Assembly (NCBI RefSeq): GCF_019578655.1
Contig: NC_063257.1
Span: forward strand, 5,890,001-5,954,000
Direction: 5' to 3'
Length of the DNA: 64,000 bases
DNA from: Ricinus communis
Taxonomy: Eukaryota > Streptophyta > Magnoliopsida > Malpighiales > Euphorbiaceae
A program made the translations under genes and the position numbers. Within the stretch, counting starts at the first letter, position 1; every line of letters begins with the position of its first letter. Shown piece after piece: positions 46,807-60,462 of this stretch. The notes below the pieces were generated by a model. The model was given only the letters and a program-made list of their open reading frames with translations. It made no database searches and was not told the DNA's origin.

Positions 46807-49076
46807 TTATTTGCTGTTTTTCGGCAGCTTCCCTTGAGCAAACCGGCGCCAGTACCAGTGACTCTCCCACAATCCATTAATTGAATCCATGGGAATTCCT
46901 TTCGTCTCCAGCAAGAAAAGTGCGATAAATATGGTCATTATGGCTATCCAAACAGCATAAAAGATGAATATCCCATATCTAAAGTGGCATAGCATCGCCA
47001 AAAATGTTTGTGATAGAACAAATGTGACGGCGAAATGTACGGCAACACTTATGCTCTGGCCTGTAGGTCGAAGTTTCACTGGGAATATTTCACTTGGAAT
47101 TAGCCAGCTTAGAGGTCCCCATGACCAACCAAAACCAGCAGTATAGACGCACATTAAAAACAGTAATAATAAAGCGTAGCTCCTGGAGATCGGGTTGGTG
47201 CCTGAAACGCCTACTGTAGCAGCCAGCACAAGGGCTATTGCAACCTTCATAAGAATGCAATATAAAATTAGAATCAATAAGAATATTAGATTTTCCAACA
47301 GATAGGTGCTAGAGTCATCTCCAATACTGTGTGAGACTTGGGATAACAATAGTCAGACGTTGAACCCATTCAACGGCGTAATGTCAGTATGAAAATTACT
47401 GAAGTTTGAGTGCCCAATTAACACAGATACAAAAATAATGGCCGAGTCGGAGCTTGGAAGAATACCTGACAAATGAACATCTGAATCCCTCCAACTATGA
47501 ACAAGAATCTTCTACCGAACCGATCAACTACGCCAGTGGATACCATAATTGAAGCGAGAGTCACTAATCCAAGTATTATAGCTGCCATTAACGCTGGATC
47601 ATTTCCAAAGCCAATTGATTGAAAAAGAACAGGGGCATAAAATGCAATTATGTTAATCCCCGTTACTTGTTGGAAGAAAGGTATAGCAATTGCCATCACT
47701 AGGTGAGGCCTATACTGCCTTTCAAATACGGTCTTAAAAGGTTCTTGAGAAGCTTTGGCTGCATCACTGTTCTTCGTCAGATCAGTAAGCTCAGCATCTA
47801 TATTACTGTCATTTCCTCGGATCTTGATCAGCGCTTTTCGAGCTTTCTCAATTTTGCCACGTTCCACCAGGCTGCTTGGAGTGTCCGAGATAATGAGTCC
47901 ACCTATTACCATTGTAGTTGCAGGTACAATGGCAAGGCCAAGGCAGAGACGCCAGCCCCAGCTGAGCTTAGCAGAGGCATAGTTTATGCAACCAGCTATT
48001 AATACCCCAGTGCCGATAAAGAATTGGAAGCCTGTGTTGAAAGCACCCCGCCATTTTGCTGGTGCTACCTCTGACAGGTAAACAGGAGTTGCCTTCATTT
48101 CAGAATTTGCAATATTAGTAAATATCGAACACTTCAAAGTTCTCGACTCCAATTTATGTAAGTTTCAAAAAGAGGTTTTAAAGGACTTTCATGATATTTC
48201 TATTTTAAGTATATTACCAAAAGGGAAACGATGTTGCAACAAAACAAAGAATACAACGAATCAAAGGCAAACATCAAACAAAAGGCTGCAAAAACAATGA
48301 CAGAATCAGAGGAACTCGGACAAAATACAAAAATAGTAACATTTACAATTATCTGAGCTACTGCCAATTCCAAAATATGAGATATCTATTAACCTGATTA
48401 GTGAAGCCAACTCCAAAACCTAGTAACATGCGGCCAAGGATGAGCATGGTGATATTGGTAGCAGCACCATTAATGGCAGCACCAGCAAGGAAACTGCAGC
48501 CACCTAGCACTATGATGTTCTTGCGGCCCAATGCTGCAATAAGACGGCTTGCTAAAAGGGAGGACGCGAACCCTGCCATGTAGAGCGATGACGTGAATGC
48601 TGTTAAAACCTGGCTATTATATACGCAATACATATCTGTTTTGGCTTCTGATGCCTTTCTTAATACATTTGGGAAGAATTCCTTGAGAAATGGTACCATC
48701 GTTGTTACACCTCCTGTAAATTGATGGATTCATATATATTAGGAACAGCTGATATGTATTCCACCATGAATTATCATCGACTCATTAATCAATATGCCAT
48801 CAAAATACGTACAGAAGTAGAATTTTACTGATAAAATGTTTTTGCAAATGATAGATTTCTGATATAATTAAATTAATTTCACAAATAGTACTACTAAATT
48901 ATCAAGAATAAATAATGACTATGTAACAAATCATTTTTTTTATATGCTAGTCAAGTACCTGAAATTCCAATGTCATAGCCAAAAATGAGGCCACTAGATG
49001 CAGCAACTATGCCCGTAATCACCCCCGACAAAGTTAGCCTGTCAGACCCGCCAGCAGCAACTTCTCCCGTGGCCAT
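46807..49076 (-). CDS. STP-family monosaccharide/H+ symporter, tandem copy B
   Basis: Four exons on the minus strand: 49076-48959, 48713-48394, 48092-47466 and 47244-46807. They encode 500 aa. The splice phases match copy A, and exon 2 is exactly the same length (320 bases), so the two arose by tandem duplication. It carries [67 protein letters not shown] and [19 protein letters not shown]. It differs from copy A in the short N terminus (MATGEVAAGG), in a lengthened C terminus (KLPKNSK), and in the terminal MFS motif, which is LETKG instead of PETRG. The frame is otherwise intact. Predicted role is plasma-membrane hexose uptake, and the effect of losing the motif Pro is unknown. Confidence 0.9.
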
Positions 49077-49215
49077 TTTCTCCTTCCTTCTCTCTGAGTC
49101 CGAACATGATTCTCTCAATAACGATGAACATTTATTTTAAGATTTGTTTCATTTATGGAATTAATTGATGACCAAGTAAAGAGGAATAGTCCGAATATAA
49201 ATAATTATTGAAGCA

Positions 49216-49223
49216 TTTATATA
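49216..49223 (-). promoter_or_regulatory. Probable TATA box of STP copy B
   Basis: The minus strand reads gtatataaat about 140 bases upstream of the ATG. It is a plausible core promoter element, recognised by motif only. Confidence 0.4.
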
Positions 49224-50867
49224 CGCAAAAACAAAAGTTTCGATATTCCTTACCGTACGTAGTCAGGAGTTGGTGACACTCTTATGAGTTTTATCCGAAT
49301 ACCAATTCAGTAAAATCCCACTGTTACAGTACGGATTTGATGCAATGAACTGCATAAGATTAAAAGAAAAGGAATATGATGGATACAAAGGAATATTTAG
49401 GTTTAAATCAATATCCACATCCTTTCATTTTTTTGGACATGGATATTAAGCTGGTAAGAAGATTAACTAATCTCTTTGATTCCCTCCTGCAAACCCACGT
49501 CAAAATGATTATTGATGCTTTAGTTGGTATATTAATTCTATGGTCTGGCAGAGATTGAAATGGCCGAAGTTACGGATATCTTTCTTTGGCAGTTTTGTTG
49601 GTTGAGATTGTGGGCAACGCTATCCAGCTAAATACCAATTTTTTAGTTGGGATTAATGCTGTTAAGAGCAAGTTCAGACACTTGTCTCCTCTAGCTTGGA
49701 TTTAATTTCTTTCTCTACTTTTCTTGGCCATGTAAGAATTAAAGTGATCTGTTCCTCAAGGTCGTTGGACAAGCGTTTGGTACCGCATTTTCTACTGATC
49801 TAATTAATTAGCCTTCTTATTTACCCATCAATCATGTGGACGCATAGCAACAACACGTACATTTATATATGACATAGGCGAAAGCACTTTCAAAGTTAAA
49901 AAAAGGTAACTGACACGTAACAAGTAAAATAGGTATTTCCTAAGCGAAGCACTCTAGTTCGCCATATTCCAAATCGCCTTCATATACAACCATGACCAAA
50001 TCTCAAACAATATGCAGACATACCCATAATGTCCGAAGAAATAGGCGAACTTTCGGAAACTACTCTCTATTACAGACTTCACTTGCAAAATAGTACTATA
50101 AATACTTAATAAAATCTTATTCACCCTGTAATACAATTTCAACAATTTATATATTTTCTTCCAGCTTTCTTTCAAATACTAATTTAAGCATCAAACTAGT
50201 TTTTTAGATACCAAATGTGGCCCTTCTAATTTGTCTTATGTCAAAGTTTGTCTGGATACTTTTTTTTTTTTTTTTTTTAAAGACAGAAGCAAGTTTTAGT
50301 TTTAGTTTTTCTTTATTATTGGTGTGGCCATGCGTCAGATCTCGTTCGTGTCCGACACGGTATTTTGGGAGGAAGAAAAATAAGTCTTTAGTAATTTAAT
50401 CTTAAAACAAAAAATACTAGGATATTGATTGTCCAATCTTCGAAGTGAAAACAAACACCTATGCTGCTTATTTCAATTTATCAAAGTGTCTTTTCTCATG
50501 AAATTTCTCCCAAATCAATCAGACATTGTAAGAAAAATATATAAGATCCATTTTTTAGCTTATCATTATTCTGCGTAAAAACTACTTTTGCTCTATTAAT
50601 GATTGCTTTTACAATTGAATAAAAAATAAAATCTTCCCTCATAAGATTTGCAAATTCATCGAATGCAAAAGAATCTTCGTATTTACAATTTGCACATGCA
50701 TTTTTCTGTTTCTTTTTCTTTTTTTGTAAAAATTTAGACCGCAAAAGAATTCTCTTGTAATTCTTTCCCCAAAGTTCAGACCATTGCTGATTTCTAATGG
50801 CGAGAGGACCTATTCCAATTTTTAGTATTTTCTATTTGGAGTTGGGGAAGCTGACTTTTTACTGCAG
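49224..50867. other. Intergenic spacer
   Basis: No gene is seen. Short open frames (49376-49558, 49954-50175, 50217-50399, 50496-50744) lack domains. A poly-T tract lies at about 50261-50278. Confidence 0.5.
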
Positions 50868-52607
50868 GTGATTCTAAATGACAATCAGCTTTCTGATGGA
50901 ATACCTTCAGAATTCGGTTCGTTGACTGATCTTGAATATTTCGACCTGTCTTCGAATTGATTGAGGAAGTCAGTTCCAGGAAACACTGGAAAGTTAGATA
51001 AACTGATGAATATTGGAATGGAAATTCGTTTAGCTTTCTCAAAATATAAAACAGAAATTTGAAATACTAACGTAACAAAACGCAAGTTGGAGAAGAGAGG
51101 AAATAACATGAATCTATTCCTGCAAATTATGAACTGCAGACTTTTAAGCTCAAAACATCCGACAAAGACAACTTTTTTTTTTCTTAGCCATTTTTGTCAC
51201 TCTCTATTTTTTCTCTATTTTTTTTTTTTTTTTCTGTTGCAGCACACCTCTTTTTATAGGAAGAGAAAGCTTTCTACTTCACAAGACCACTTACCTGCTC
51301 TTCTCGTTAAAAAAAGGATTTCTATTCCTTTTTTTAAACTAAAATAGATTTTGACAATGAAATATCTCTACAAATATTTCCAACATAAACTGTTCTACTT
51401 TGAATTTTGAGCAATAATCAGTTTAGCAAAGAAATTCCATATCAGTTAGGGAAGTAAGTTCATTTATCAGCGCTGGATCTTAGTCGGAAATTTTTTAGAG
51501 GAGACATACCATCAGAATTAAGCAGCTTGGAGACGCTGAATATCCTCCATAGTAATCTAAACGAGATAAGAGCAATAAAAGAGATAGGGCATCAGGACAT
51601 TGTAAAACTTCATGGTTTTTGTTCTTATGCACGGCACTCTTTTTGGTTTATTCACCTTGAAGGCAGTAATTTGGCCACAGCCCTAGGCAATGATAAAGAA
51701 GCTAAAGAATTGGATTGGAGTAAGAGGGTGCATATTGTAAAAGGCGTTGCTCAGGCCTTGTCTTACATGCACCACAATTGATCACCACCAATTGTTCATC
51801 CAAAAAAATATCCTGCTCGACTCTGAATATGAACCTCATCTAACAGACTTTGGGACTGGCAAACTTCTGAATCCTGATTCGTCCCACTACTGGCAGCCAT
51901 ATATGGATACGTTGCACAAGGTAATATCACTTCAGCACTTCGAATATATATAGCCAGTTGTATACAATGCAAGGAATAAGAAAGTAATATGTATATACTA
52001 CTGAGTTATCTCAAAAGTTTATTAATTGGAGTTGTCCCAGGCAGAATCATCTTTGAATCCATGGAAACTTTTTGTCTAGTGCACCAAATTGGTAGATAAT
52101 TGGCACATATTTATTAATTTTAAATGATAAATAATTATCAAATATCAAAATATAAAACATTCATACATATATGTCATTTTCTTATTAGTTGTGATGTATA
52201 TACCATAAGTAACTATCAAAAAAAAATTGCAACCAAATTTATTAATTCATTTAAATTTTGCTTGACAGAGCTTGCTTACACAATTAAGGTGACAGAGAAA
52301 TGTAATGTGCATAGTTTTGGGGTATAAGCACTAAAATTGATGAAAGGAAAGCATCCAGGTGATATCATCTTCTCCATGTCGTCCTCTTCAGCTAGGACGA
52401 TACAGTTGGAAGATGTACTAGTCCAACAACGCCTTCCATCTCCTACTCCACAAATCCTGGATCAACTGACAATAGTCAGAAGATTGCAACTGCCTGCTTG
52501 TACAGCAGTCCACTTTCTCGGCCAACTATGCATATGGTTTCTGAGAATTCATCAACTCAAATTGCAATTACCTAAAAGAAAAAAAGTTCATGTGTTTGTC
52601 TCGTAAT
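50868..52607 (+). pseudogene. Decayed LRR receptor-like kinase (MIK2-like)
   Basis: Scattered plus-strand pieces, in the right order, spell a plant LRR-XII/MIK2-type receptor kinase. An LRR (LNDNQLSDGIPSEFGSLTDL, from about 50871) comes first. A second LRR piece is near 51470-51545. A kinase N-lobe part follows (NEIRAIKEIGHQDIVKLHGF, from 51557), then ELDWSKRVHIVKGVAQALSY and NILLDSEYEPHLTDFGTGKL with the DFG motif (around 51800-51870). Last come ELAYTIKVTEKCNVHSFGV (52268-52327) and KGKHPGDII with PTPQILDQLTIV (52343-52490). It is dead. In-frame stops occur (for example after the first LRR and in SFGV-stop), it has several frameshifts, the catalytic HRD is destroyed, most LRRs and the glycine loop are missing, and about 330 bases of non-coding sequence interrupt the C-lobe. 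Its closest relative in the window is the partial intact gene at 63358. Confidence 0.85.
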
Positions 52608-54059
52608 AGATATTTAAGGGTCCAAAATCCTAATCTTTTTCTTTTGTTTCTTGATGTAAAATAAAAATAAAAATAGTTTTGATGTAAAGTAAAAATCTAT
52701 ACTTGTAGTCCACAGACAACAATTTAAGGACTTATATAAAAACCATGTATGATTATCTACACAGCCGTGAATCAGGTCTTGATTCTAGTCAATGTAATAA
52801 CAGTGGTAGGATCATAGTTAATTTAGTTTCAGTGGTCCAGATTATGTTAGCAGCATGAACTCTGTATACAGTGGGTGTGGATTATCCTTTTCCATCTTGT
52901 AAGTTAGTGACAGATGGTGCTAGTGTGATTTACACGTCAGCACCAATCCATTACTCGTGAGTTTGTTAATTTCAGCTCAGTTAGTTGTCAATGTATATAA
53001 GAGCAACAAGATTTCTTCCTGTCCTTAGATGAGAATGTTCAGCTGTTTTTTTGATATCATGAAAGAACCAAATTTTGGAGGCTTATCTTTATTATATAGT
53101 ATTATTTGTGGCTAAAAGTCTACAAGCCTTCATATGTATATTGGCATAGAATGTTTGCCTCTAGATGGTGCATTTCGATGAAATTGGTCACTTTAGATTT
53201 TTATTTCAATTTATTGTTTAGATATCAATATTGGGCAATCAACTCAACCAAAAGACTCCTTAGGTGATTAGAGAAGCATAGGCATGCAGTGGTGGTAATT
53301 ACCAAAGGATTCGTCTCTCTCACTCTGCTCAGGAAAATAAGAGGTTTTTTTTTTTTCTTTGATTTGTTCTTTTTTTACATGTAGGAAGATCTAGGTATTT
53401 GTTTTCTAGTACAGTGCTTTTAATGATTTTTATTTTTAATTTATAAGAAAGTTAATAGGTCTTATCTTACATGTGAATTACATAACAGATAATAAGAATA
53501 ATTATTTTTTTATATTCGCTATAAAGTAAAAACTCATATAATATGAAAAATAGAATTCAAATTCAAGAATTTTTACTTTCAAAAGTATTTTTATAACTTG
53601 ATTTAGATCTTAAGTGCGCCGTTAATGATTTTAAATGTAGATTGAATGTTAGATGTTCCTTAAAGAAGGAAGATGAGTGTAAAGGGTAAATAAGGCTTGG
53701 GTAATTAGTTAAAGTGATGCGAGTTTGGAGAGGTCTTCAATGCTGAATTTTAGGGATGACGTTGTGGAAATAATTTTAAAATGAAGTCTGTGGAATTTGT
53801 AAAAGAATTCCATCAAGCTTGTTTAAGAATAGAAAAGGAGAAAAACCAACTAAAATTTTAAAAAGAAAAAGAGAAAGGAGGAGAAAAGAGTGATGGTGAA
53901 GAGGAGATGGTTGTAAGAAAAAAGAAGGAAAATGCTTAGCATTATCAAAATGTCTACGTCTTTTTTAAAGTCTTTTTTTTTTTTTTTTTTTTAAATCTTC
54001 GTCAAAGACAATGTTGGCTTCCTCGATGTTAATTTATTCGTGGTCTTTATTCTTATTTG
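52608..54059. other. Intergenic spacer
   Basis: AT-rich, with a poly-T tract near 53971-53992. No supported gene. Confidence 0.45.
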
Positions 54060-54345
54060 TTCCTAACCATTTTAGATCATTAGTCCTGGTCACTAAACTG
54101 ATGCTCCAACAAAATTGGATGGTGAATGTTCAACATGTATATCGTGAAGCAAATTCTGTAGCAGATGGTTTGGCTAATCTCGCAGGGTCTTTTTCTCTTG
54201 GTTATCATGGGTTAGTGAATGTACCAGATGTCCTTCTTCCTTTATTACAGCATGATGTAATAGGTGTGAGCCATCCTAGGATGGTTCTTGATTAACCTCG
54301 AGGTTTTTCGCCTCCGTTTTTAATATATATATATATATATATATA
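54060..54345 (+). mobile_element. LINE 3' end: RNase H-like domain remnant with AT tail
   Basis: The plus frame ending at TAA 54293-54295 encodes WMVNVQHVYREANSVADGLA followed by NLAGSFSLG. This is the HxxREAN..AD.LA signature of the RNase H domain at the end of plant LINE ORF2 (RVT_3 family). About 25 bases after the stop it runs into a (TA)n tail (54322-54344), the usual end of a 5'-truncated plant LINE. No reverse transcriptase domain remains. Confidence 0.65.
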
Positions 54346-54522
54346 AAGGTAAATTTCATTATTTAACTTTTTATAAAATCATGCAGATCAACAATTTAAT
54401 TGGACTTAAAATATGTCTAATAAATAAAAATAAGTAATATCAATTAATAATGATATATTAATTTAATTTTAGTTCTAAATATTTAATAAGAGAAATATTT
54501 AAAATTAATTATCTTTAGTTAT

Positions 54523-54527
54523 ATATT
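54523..54527. repeat. Target-site duplication of the copia element, left copy
   Basis: atatt, identical to 60990-60994 on the other side of the element. Confidence 0.75.
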
Positions 54528-54863
54528 TGTTGAAGATGCACCAAAACCATATCATATCAGCAAGGTTCAACAGTTAAAGACTGCTAGTAAGGACCAACAG
54601 TCTTTGACTGTTGGACATGGCCTCAGTCATTTTGATCATCACAGGCCAAAAGTTAGGAAAAAGGAGCAACACCTCTACCCTAGGGAAAAAGGCTGCTTCT
54701 ACCTCTCCCTAAGCTAGAATTGAACGTTGGAATATAACAAGAAATAGCAATAGGACCGTTGCATCAAAACTTGTATATAACAGGATTCTCATTTGTCATG
54801 TAATCTCAGAATATCAATAAATATTGGACATTCATCATTGATAATAAAGCTCAAATTTTCACA
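54528..54863 (+). repeat. Copia 5' LTR
   Basis: 336 bp, starting tgttgaagatgcaccaaaac and ending aaattttcaca. The 3' copy at 60654 has the same length and differs at about two dozen positions. Confidence 0.92.
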
Positions 54864-54875
54864 TGGTATCAGAGC
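54864..54875 (+). promoter_or_regulatory. Primer-binding site (initiator tRNA-Met)
   Basis: tggtatcagagc directly follows the 5' LTR and is complementary to the 3' end of plant initiator tRNA-Met, the usual copia primer. Confidence 0.9.
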
Positions 54876-54937
54876 ATGATTGATCCTGTCATCACTTACC
54901 CAAACAATCAAAATCCCAACCAATCAAAATTCTCATC

Positions 54938-55608
54938 ATGTCTCAAAATGATCTTACCAAACTCATCAACATAATGTTAACAGGCAATCAAAACTATTTC
55001 GAATGGTCGAAGGGAGTCTATATCGGCCTTAGTGGAAGGAAAAGATTAGGGTTCATTACAAGGACCCGAAAGAAGCCACAAATAATCAACCCCAATCAAC
55101 CAACAAAAGAAGAAATTATGGCAATCGAAGATTGGCAGACGACTGACCATATGATCATGTCTCTTCTGACCAACACGATTGAGCCTTAGATTGCCAGGTT
55201 ATGCATGTTGTTGGCATCATCACAAGCGATATGGGAGAAATTGAAACAATTGTATGGTCAGGAGCAAAACTATGCTCATATATTCAATTTAAAACAAGAA
55301 TTAGCACAGATAAAACAGGAAACTCGGTCCAGAGCGAGTTACGTGACCGAGGTACTGACCCGGTGGGAGGAGCTATAGAGCTACCTCCCACCCACAACGG
55401 ACCCAGAAGAAGCAAGGCAGAGAGCGGAGCAGGACTTAGTGTTCACTTACCTGGGCAGGCTCGATTCGAGCTACGAGGCCGTTAGGTCAAAAATTCTGCT
55501 GTCCAGCAAACTCCCCAGACTCGACGCGGTAATCGCTCTTGTTCAACAAGAGGAGACCAGGCATGTTACCATGGGAGCGATGTCGAACCAACACCAACAT
55601 AGAAAATA
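54938..55608 (+). pseudogene. Copia gag, inactivated
   Basis: The frame opens MSQNDLTKLINIMLTGNQNY with the YFEWSKGV motif typical of the copia gag N terminus. A TAG at 55187-55189 interrupts it, a second in-frame TAG follows near 55376, and the frame closes at about 55608. Downstream a CCHC zinc-knuckle-like segment (CDHYKK then GHSH) has lost cysteines and contains a stop. Gag would form the nucleocapsid; this copy cannot. Confidence 0.8.
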
Positions 55609-55884
55609 GCTCGCGAGAGTCGGCTCGGAGCCGTATTGCCGAGAGGTGTGACCACTACAAGAAGTAGGGTCACTCCCACGTAGAGGAAAACGAGGGAGAA
55701 ATGAAGAAAGGAGAGACAGGGACAAACGAAGAAGAGAAGGGAAGTTTGGCGGTGTGGGCATGTTGAACGTGTCTAACCCTAAGGGTTATGATGCATTCAG
55801 CGGGTCGGACGTAGCAAGCGAGTCGGCGTCTTTTAATTCAACCCGACCCGACCTCGCTACTTACATCCGACCCGGTCCTAGTAC

Positions 55885-55980
55885 TTCGACCCAGCCCAAC
55901 TGCAGCTTATAGGCCAACCCAGACCCAAGTATTTCGGCCCAGCCCAATTGCAGCTGATGGGCCAACCCGACCCAAGGCCC
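55885..55980 (+). repeat. 48-bp tandem repeat in the gag-protease linker
   Basis: Two adjacent 48-base units, starting ttcgacccagcccaactgca (55885) and ttcggcccagcccaattgca (55933), differ at a handful of positions. The unit is 16 codons long, giving a Pro/Gln-rich linker repeat. Confidence 0.75.
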
Positions 55981-58900
55981 AACCTGCCAACCCGACCCGA
56001 ATCTGGCCCAACAGAAAATTATCAAATTTTCAAACTTTCCATTTTACGCCTTCAAATCCATGAGACATCTCAAAATTATAAAAAATCTTGAAAATGGATT
56101 ATTGACTCCGGAGCAACCAATCACATGACTTGGGACCCGACAAGATTATACAATTTTATCCCTATAGATTCCCAATATGTGATCATTGCAAATGGAGATA
56201 GAGCCAAAATTTCTAGTTTTGGCTCCTCAAAATTATTTAATAATACTAATCCAATACATGACATTCTTTAATTATCTAACTTTACATCCAATTTATTATC
56301 TATTGATAAAATAACTCACACTTTAAATTGTAATGTGTTCTTTTCACCATCTGCTGTAATGTTTCAAGATCGCACTACTGGGAAGACGATTGGTGAGGGA
56401 TACCTTGAAAATAGCTTATACTACCTCACCGACTCTACCAATCAGTGCCTTGCCTCCATTAAATCCTTCAACCACAGCATATTAATGCATAGGCGGTTTG
56501 GGCATCCGGCCGAAATAGTTTTAAATCAATTATTTTATCTTAAAATCAATTCTGGTTATTGTGACACTTGCAAATTTTTAAAGCATACCAGATTACATTT
56601 TCCTGTGTCCTCTACTATCTCAACAAAGATGTTTGATTTAATTTACTCCGATGTTTGAGGACCTGCCCCTTGTACCTCTTACAATCATTTTTGCTATTTT
56701 ATCACGTTTATTGATGACTTTTCCTGCCTCACTTGGGTGTACTTACTAAAAGGCAAAATTGAAGTATTTTCTTGCTTTCAAAATTTTTTCCATTTTATTC
56801 AAACTCAGTATAATGCCAAATTAAATTTTTTTGATCCGACAATGGCACTGAATATATTAATAAAAACTTCTCTGATTTCTCCTCTACACAAGGCATTTTA
56901 CATCAAACTATGTGTATTTATACTCCCGAACATAATGGTGTCTCTGAAAGAAAAAACCGACACCTTCTCAAAGTTACAAGATCTCTTCTTTTTCAAAACA
57001 GCGTTCCACATATTTTTTGGTCGAATGACCTCCTCACAGTTGCCTACCTTATCAACCGATTACCTAGCCCCACTCTTAAAAACCTCAGTCCTCTTGAAAT
57101 CCTTAAGAGCCGAAAAATAGAATTGGGCCACATTCGAGTTTTTGGATTTACTACCTTTATTCATATTAGACGATCCCATAAACTTGATAAAAATTCCGTT
57201 AAAACAGTTTTCTTAGGGTACTCCACTGAAAAAAAGGGATACAAGTGCTATGATCCCTCCACACACAAGTCCTATATCTCCAGAGATGTGTCCTTTGATG
57301 AAAGTACACCTTACTTTCCTGCTGCCACTCACCCCACCTCTGGGCCCTCGTCTTTCTTATTTCCATATAACTTTCTCTTTTTTAACAGTTCAGATCCGTC
57401 TCTCTCAGCCAGAGTGGAGACTCTGGAGGCTCCCCCTGTGGCTACTCCTTCAGGGGGAGGCAGTCCTATTCCCGCGATAACTTCTTCAGGGGGAGGAAAT
57501 GAACCACAGGTAGAAGAAGCAATTGCCCTGCGGAGATCATCTCGACCAACCAAACTTCCTGCTAAGCTAAGGGACTATGTGTCCCACTCAGTATTGTATC
57601 CTATCCATCACTTTATTAATTATAATTCTATCTCAAGTTCATATAGGGCATACCTAAACACTCTCACATCACACACTGAGCCCACTTCTTTCTATGATGC
57701 TAATACCAATCCTAATTGGTGTAAGGCTATGAAAGAAGAACTCCAGGCTCTAGAGAAAAATGAAACCTGGGAGCTTGTCACCCTATCACCAAATAAAAAA
57801 CCGGTTAATTGTAAATAGGTGTATAAAATCAAATACAAGCATGATGGTACAATTGAAAGGTATAAAGCTAGGCTGATAGCAAAAGGCTTCACCCAGACCT
57901 ATGGCGTAGATTACCAGGAAACCTTTGCTCCAGTAGCTAAAATGAGCATTGTTTGTATTTTACTGTCTGTTGCTACTAACTCAAGGTGGAGCTTATTTCA
58001 GATGGACGTTAAGAACGCATTTCTTCAAGGATCTCTGGAAGAAGAGGTGTACATGACTCTCCCTCCAGACCATAAATTTGCCTCTGACTCCTCCCTGATA
58101 TATAAGTTAAAAAGGCAATCTACGGATTGAAACAGTCACCTAGAGCATGGTATGCCAAGCTAAGCCATTTTTTATATTAAAGATTAATTTCAGCAAATGT
58201 GCTTCTGATTCATCTATATTCGTTAAAGATACTCACACATACACGATCATATTCGTAATTTATGCGGATGACATTATTATAACAGGGAACAACAACGAGG
58301 AGATTGAGAAAGTAAAACAAAAATTGAAAAAGGAATTTGACATTAAGGATCTTGGTCAATTAACTTACTTTCTCGGAATAGAAATAGCGAAATCTCATAA
58401 AGGGCTATTTCTATCTCAAAGAAAGTATGTTCTTGATCTCTTAAAAGAAATAGGAAAAATAGGAGCTAAGCCTATAGATACCCCTATAGAGACCAAAACT
58501 AGACTCAACTTGGAGGATGGTGATCCTTTAGATGACATAGGCCATTACCAGCGCCTGGTGGAAAAATTAATTTACTTAACCGTCACCAGATCTGACATTA
58601 GTTATGCTGTAAGTATGATTAGCCAATTTATGCATGCTCCCCATACTCCTCACTTAGATGCGGTTGATAGAATCTTAAAATACCTCAAAGGTACTCCAGG
58701 ACAAGGTATTTGGATTAAAAATAACAATAATGCTAACACTATTATTGGTTTCTCCGATGCAGATTGGGCAAGGAGTTGTGACAAGAAGTCGACTTCAGGA
58801 TTCTGCACATTTGTAGGGGGAAACCTAGTAACTTGGAAAAGCAAAAAACAATCAGTAACCGCAAGGTCTAGTGCTGAAGCCGAGTATCGTGCCATGGCAT

Positions 58901-59034
58901 CAACGGCTAGCGAGCTCATTTGGATCAAGCAAGTACTAACCGATATGGGGGTAAAATACGAAGGTCCGATGGAGATGTACTGTGATAACCAAGCAGCCAG
59001 ACACATCGCATCGAACCCAGTCTTTTACGAAAGG

Positions 59035-59039
59035 ACTAA
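59035..59039. repeat. Target-site duplication of the nested solo LTR, left copy
   Basis: actaa, repeated at 60463-60467. Removing the insert plus one copy leaves the copia RNase H codons in frame. Confidence 0.85.
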
Positions 59040-60462
59040 TGATAGGTCATAAATAGTTATATTTGTTGTGTTTAATTCCCTTGCGATTTGGTTGAATAAT
59101 GTACTTAATTATGGAAATTCTGTTTATTCTGACTTAGATGATGAAATATCAAGGATGGAGCAAAATCCAGCCTGAAGACATGTTTTAAGTCATCATTTGT
59201 CAAAAACCAAGTCTTTTGGAGGAGGTGCAGAAATCTGCACAGAAGATCACTGTCGATAAGGCGTGACCACGCTTTACAGCCCATAAGCTTCGCAATCCAC
59301 GCCTGGCCCCATGTGCTAAAAGATGTGAAAGAGAGCTTCGAAATTTTCAGAGATTAATTTATGGTGGACCTATCCCTAGTTAATTTCCTTTATTTTAGGA
59401 AGTGTTAGATTAATAGAACTTTCTTCCATGTATTTAGGGTTTTAATTTATTTAGATCACTCTTAATCTTATCCTTCCTTATAGGGATAAGATTAAATAGG
59501 AAGCATATTTCTTTTTTATAAGGATTCAACTATTAGGGTTTAGGGTTTTACTTCCTATATAAAGACGACTAGATACTTTGAGCTGAGAATTCATATTCTT
59601 ATTCTTCTTCTACTATCTACAATTCTTGTGAATTCTTACTCCACCATGAGTGGCTAAGTTTTTAGTTTCTAATTCAAGAGTGAATAAATTCCAATTGTGA
59701 TTTTGTGAGGCTTTGTGCTTAACAGAATTCTTCTTTTAATTCAAGTATTCTTTATTTCTTGTTCTTATTATTTATGAATTATTGATATTGATTGAACTAA
59801 CGACTCAACTTTGATATTGATTTTTCTATTGCTAAACTTTGAGTTTGTGATCCGTAATTGTCATGAACGATTGACACAAGTAGCAAGGAGTTGGCTCATG
59901 TGTGTGTGATTACGGCTTATTTGAATTACATAGCTTGCATGATAGGCTCTAGGGAAATAAAGGAACAAGGTTATTTCAATTGCAGTTATCTCAATTAAAT
60001 TAATGTTGGTTTAGTCATTCTCATTATTATTAATGCTATCATTAAGTTGATATGGAACGCTATCGTGCCCAATTGACTAATGATAAGTCTTGATTTGGAT
60101 GTTGGGTTTGAGTCAAATGTATTAGGAGAATTACACTTATTACGGCTTTTTCGAATAAGTAGACTAAGTACTTGAATAGAAGAATTGATATTTTAGCCTA
60201 TGATCATGATTACAATTAGATGGAATTAGCACTCTTGAATTGGAAAGTTGTTAAGATTGATTTTTATTTACTTTAATATTCAGCCTTCATTATTTTCTGC
60301 TTATTTATAATTTTGATTCAAACATTCAAAATCCCTCCTTTTATTTTACTTTGAGAAGCTATCCACATTGGTTCCCTTGGGATTCGACCTGGTTTCACTA
60401 TTTCTACAAGTTAGTTTAGGAAAATCAGTAATTTATTTTGAAAGGCTTCGACAACCCGTTCA
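59040..60462. mobile_element. Solo LTR (probably Ty3/gypsy) nested in the copia element
   Basis: The 1423-bp block begins tgataggtcataaatagtta, ends acaacccgttca (TG...CA) and is flanked by the perfect 5-bp duplication actaa. It has no coding capacity. A TATA-like tatataaa sits at 59556-59563. A perfect 11-bp inverted repeat (59463-59473 with 59484-59494) lies upstream of it. The length and the tail with ggattcgacctgg and ggcttcgacaaccc resemble LTRs of long plant gypsy elements. It was left by recombination between two LTRs after insertion. The gypsy assignment is an inference from size and style. Confidence 0.85.
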
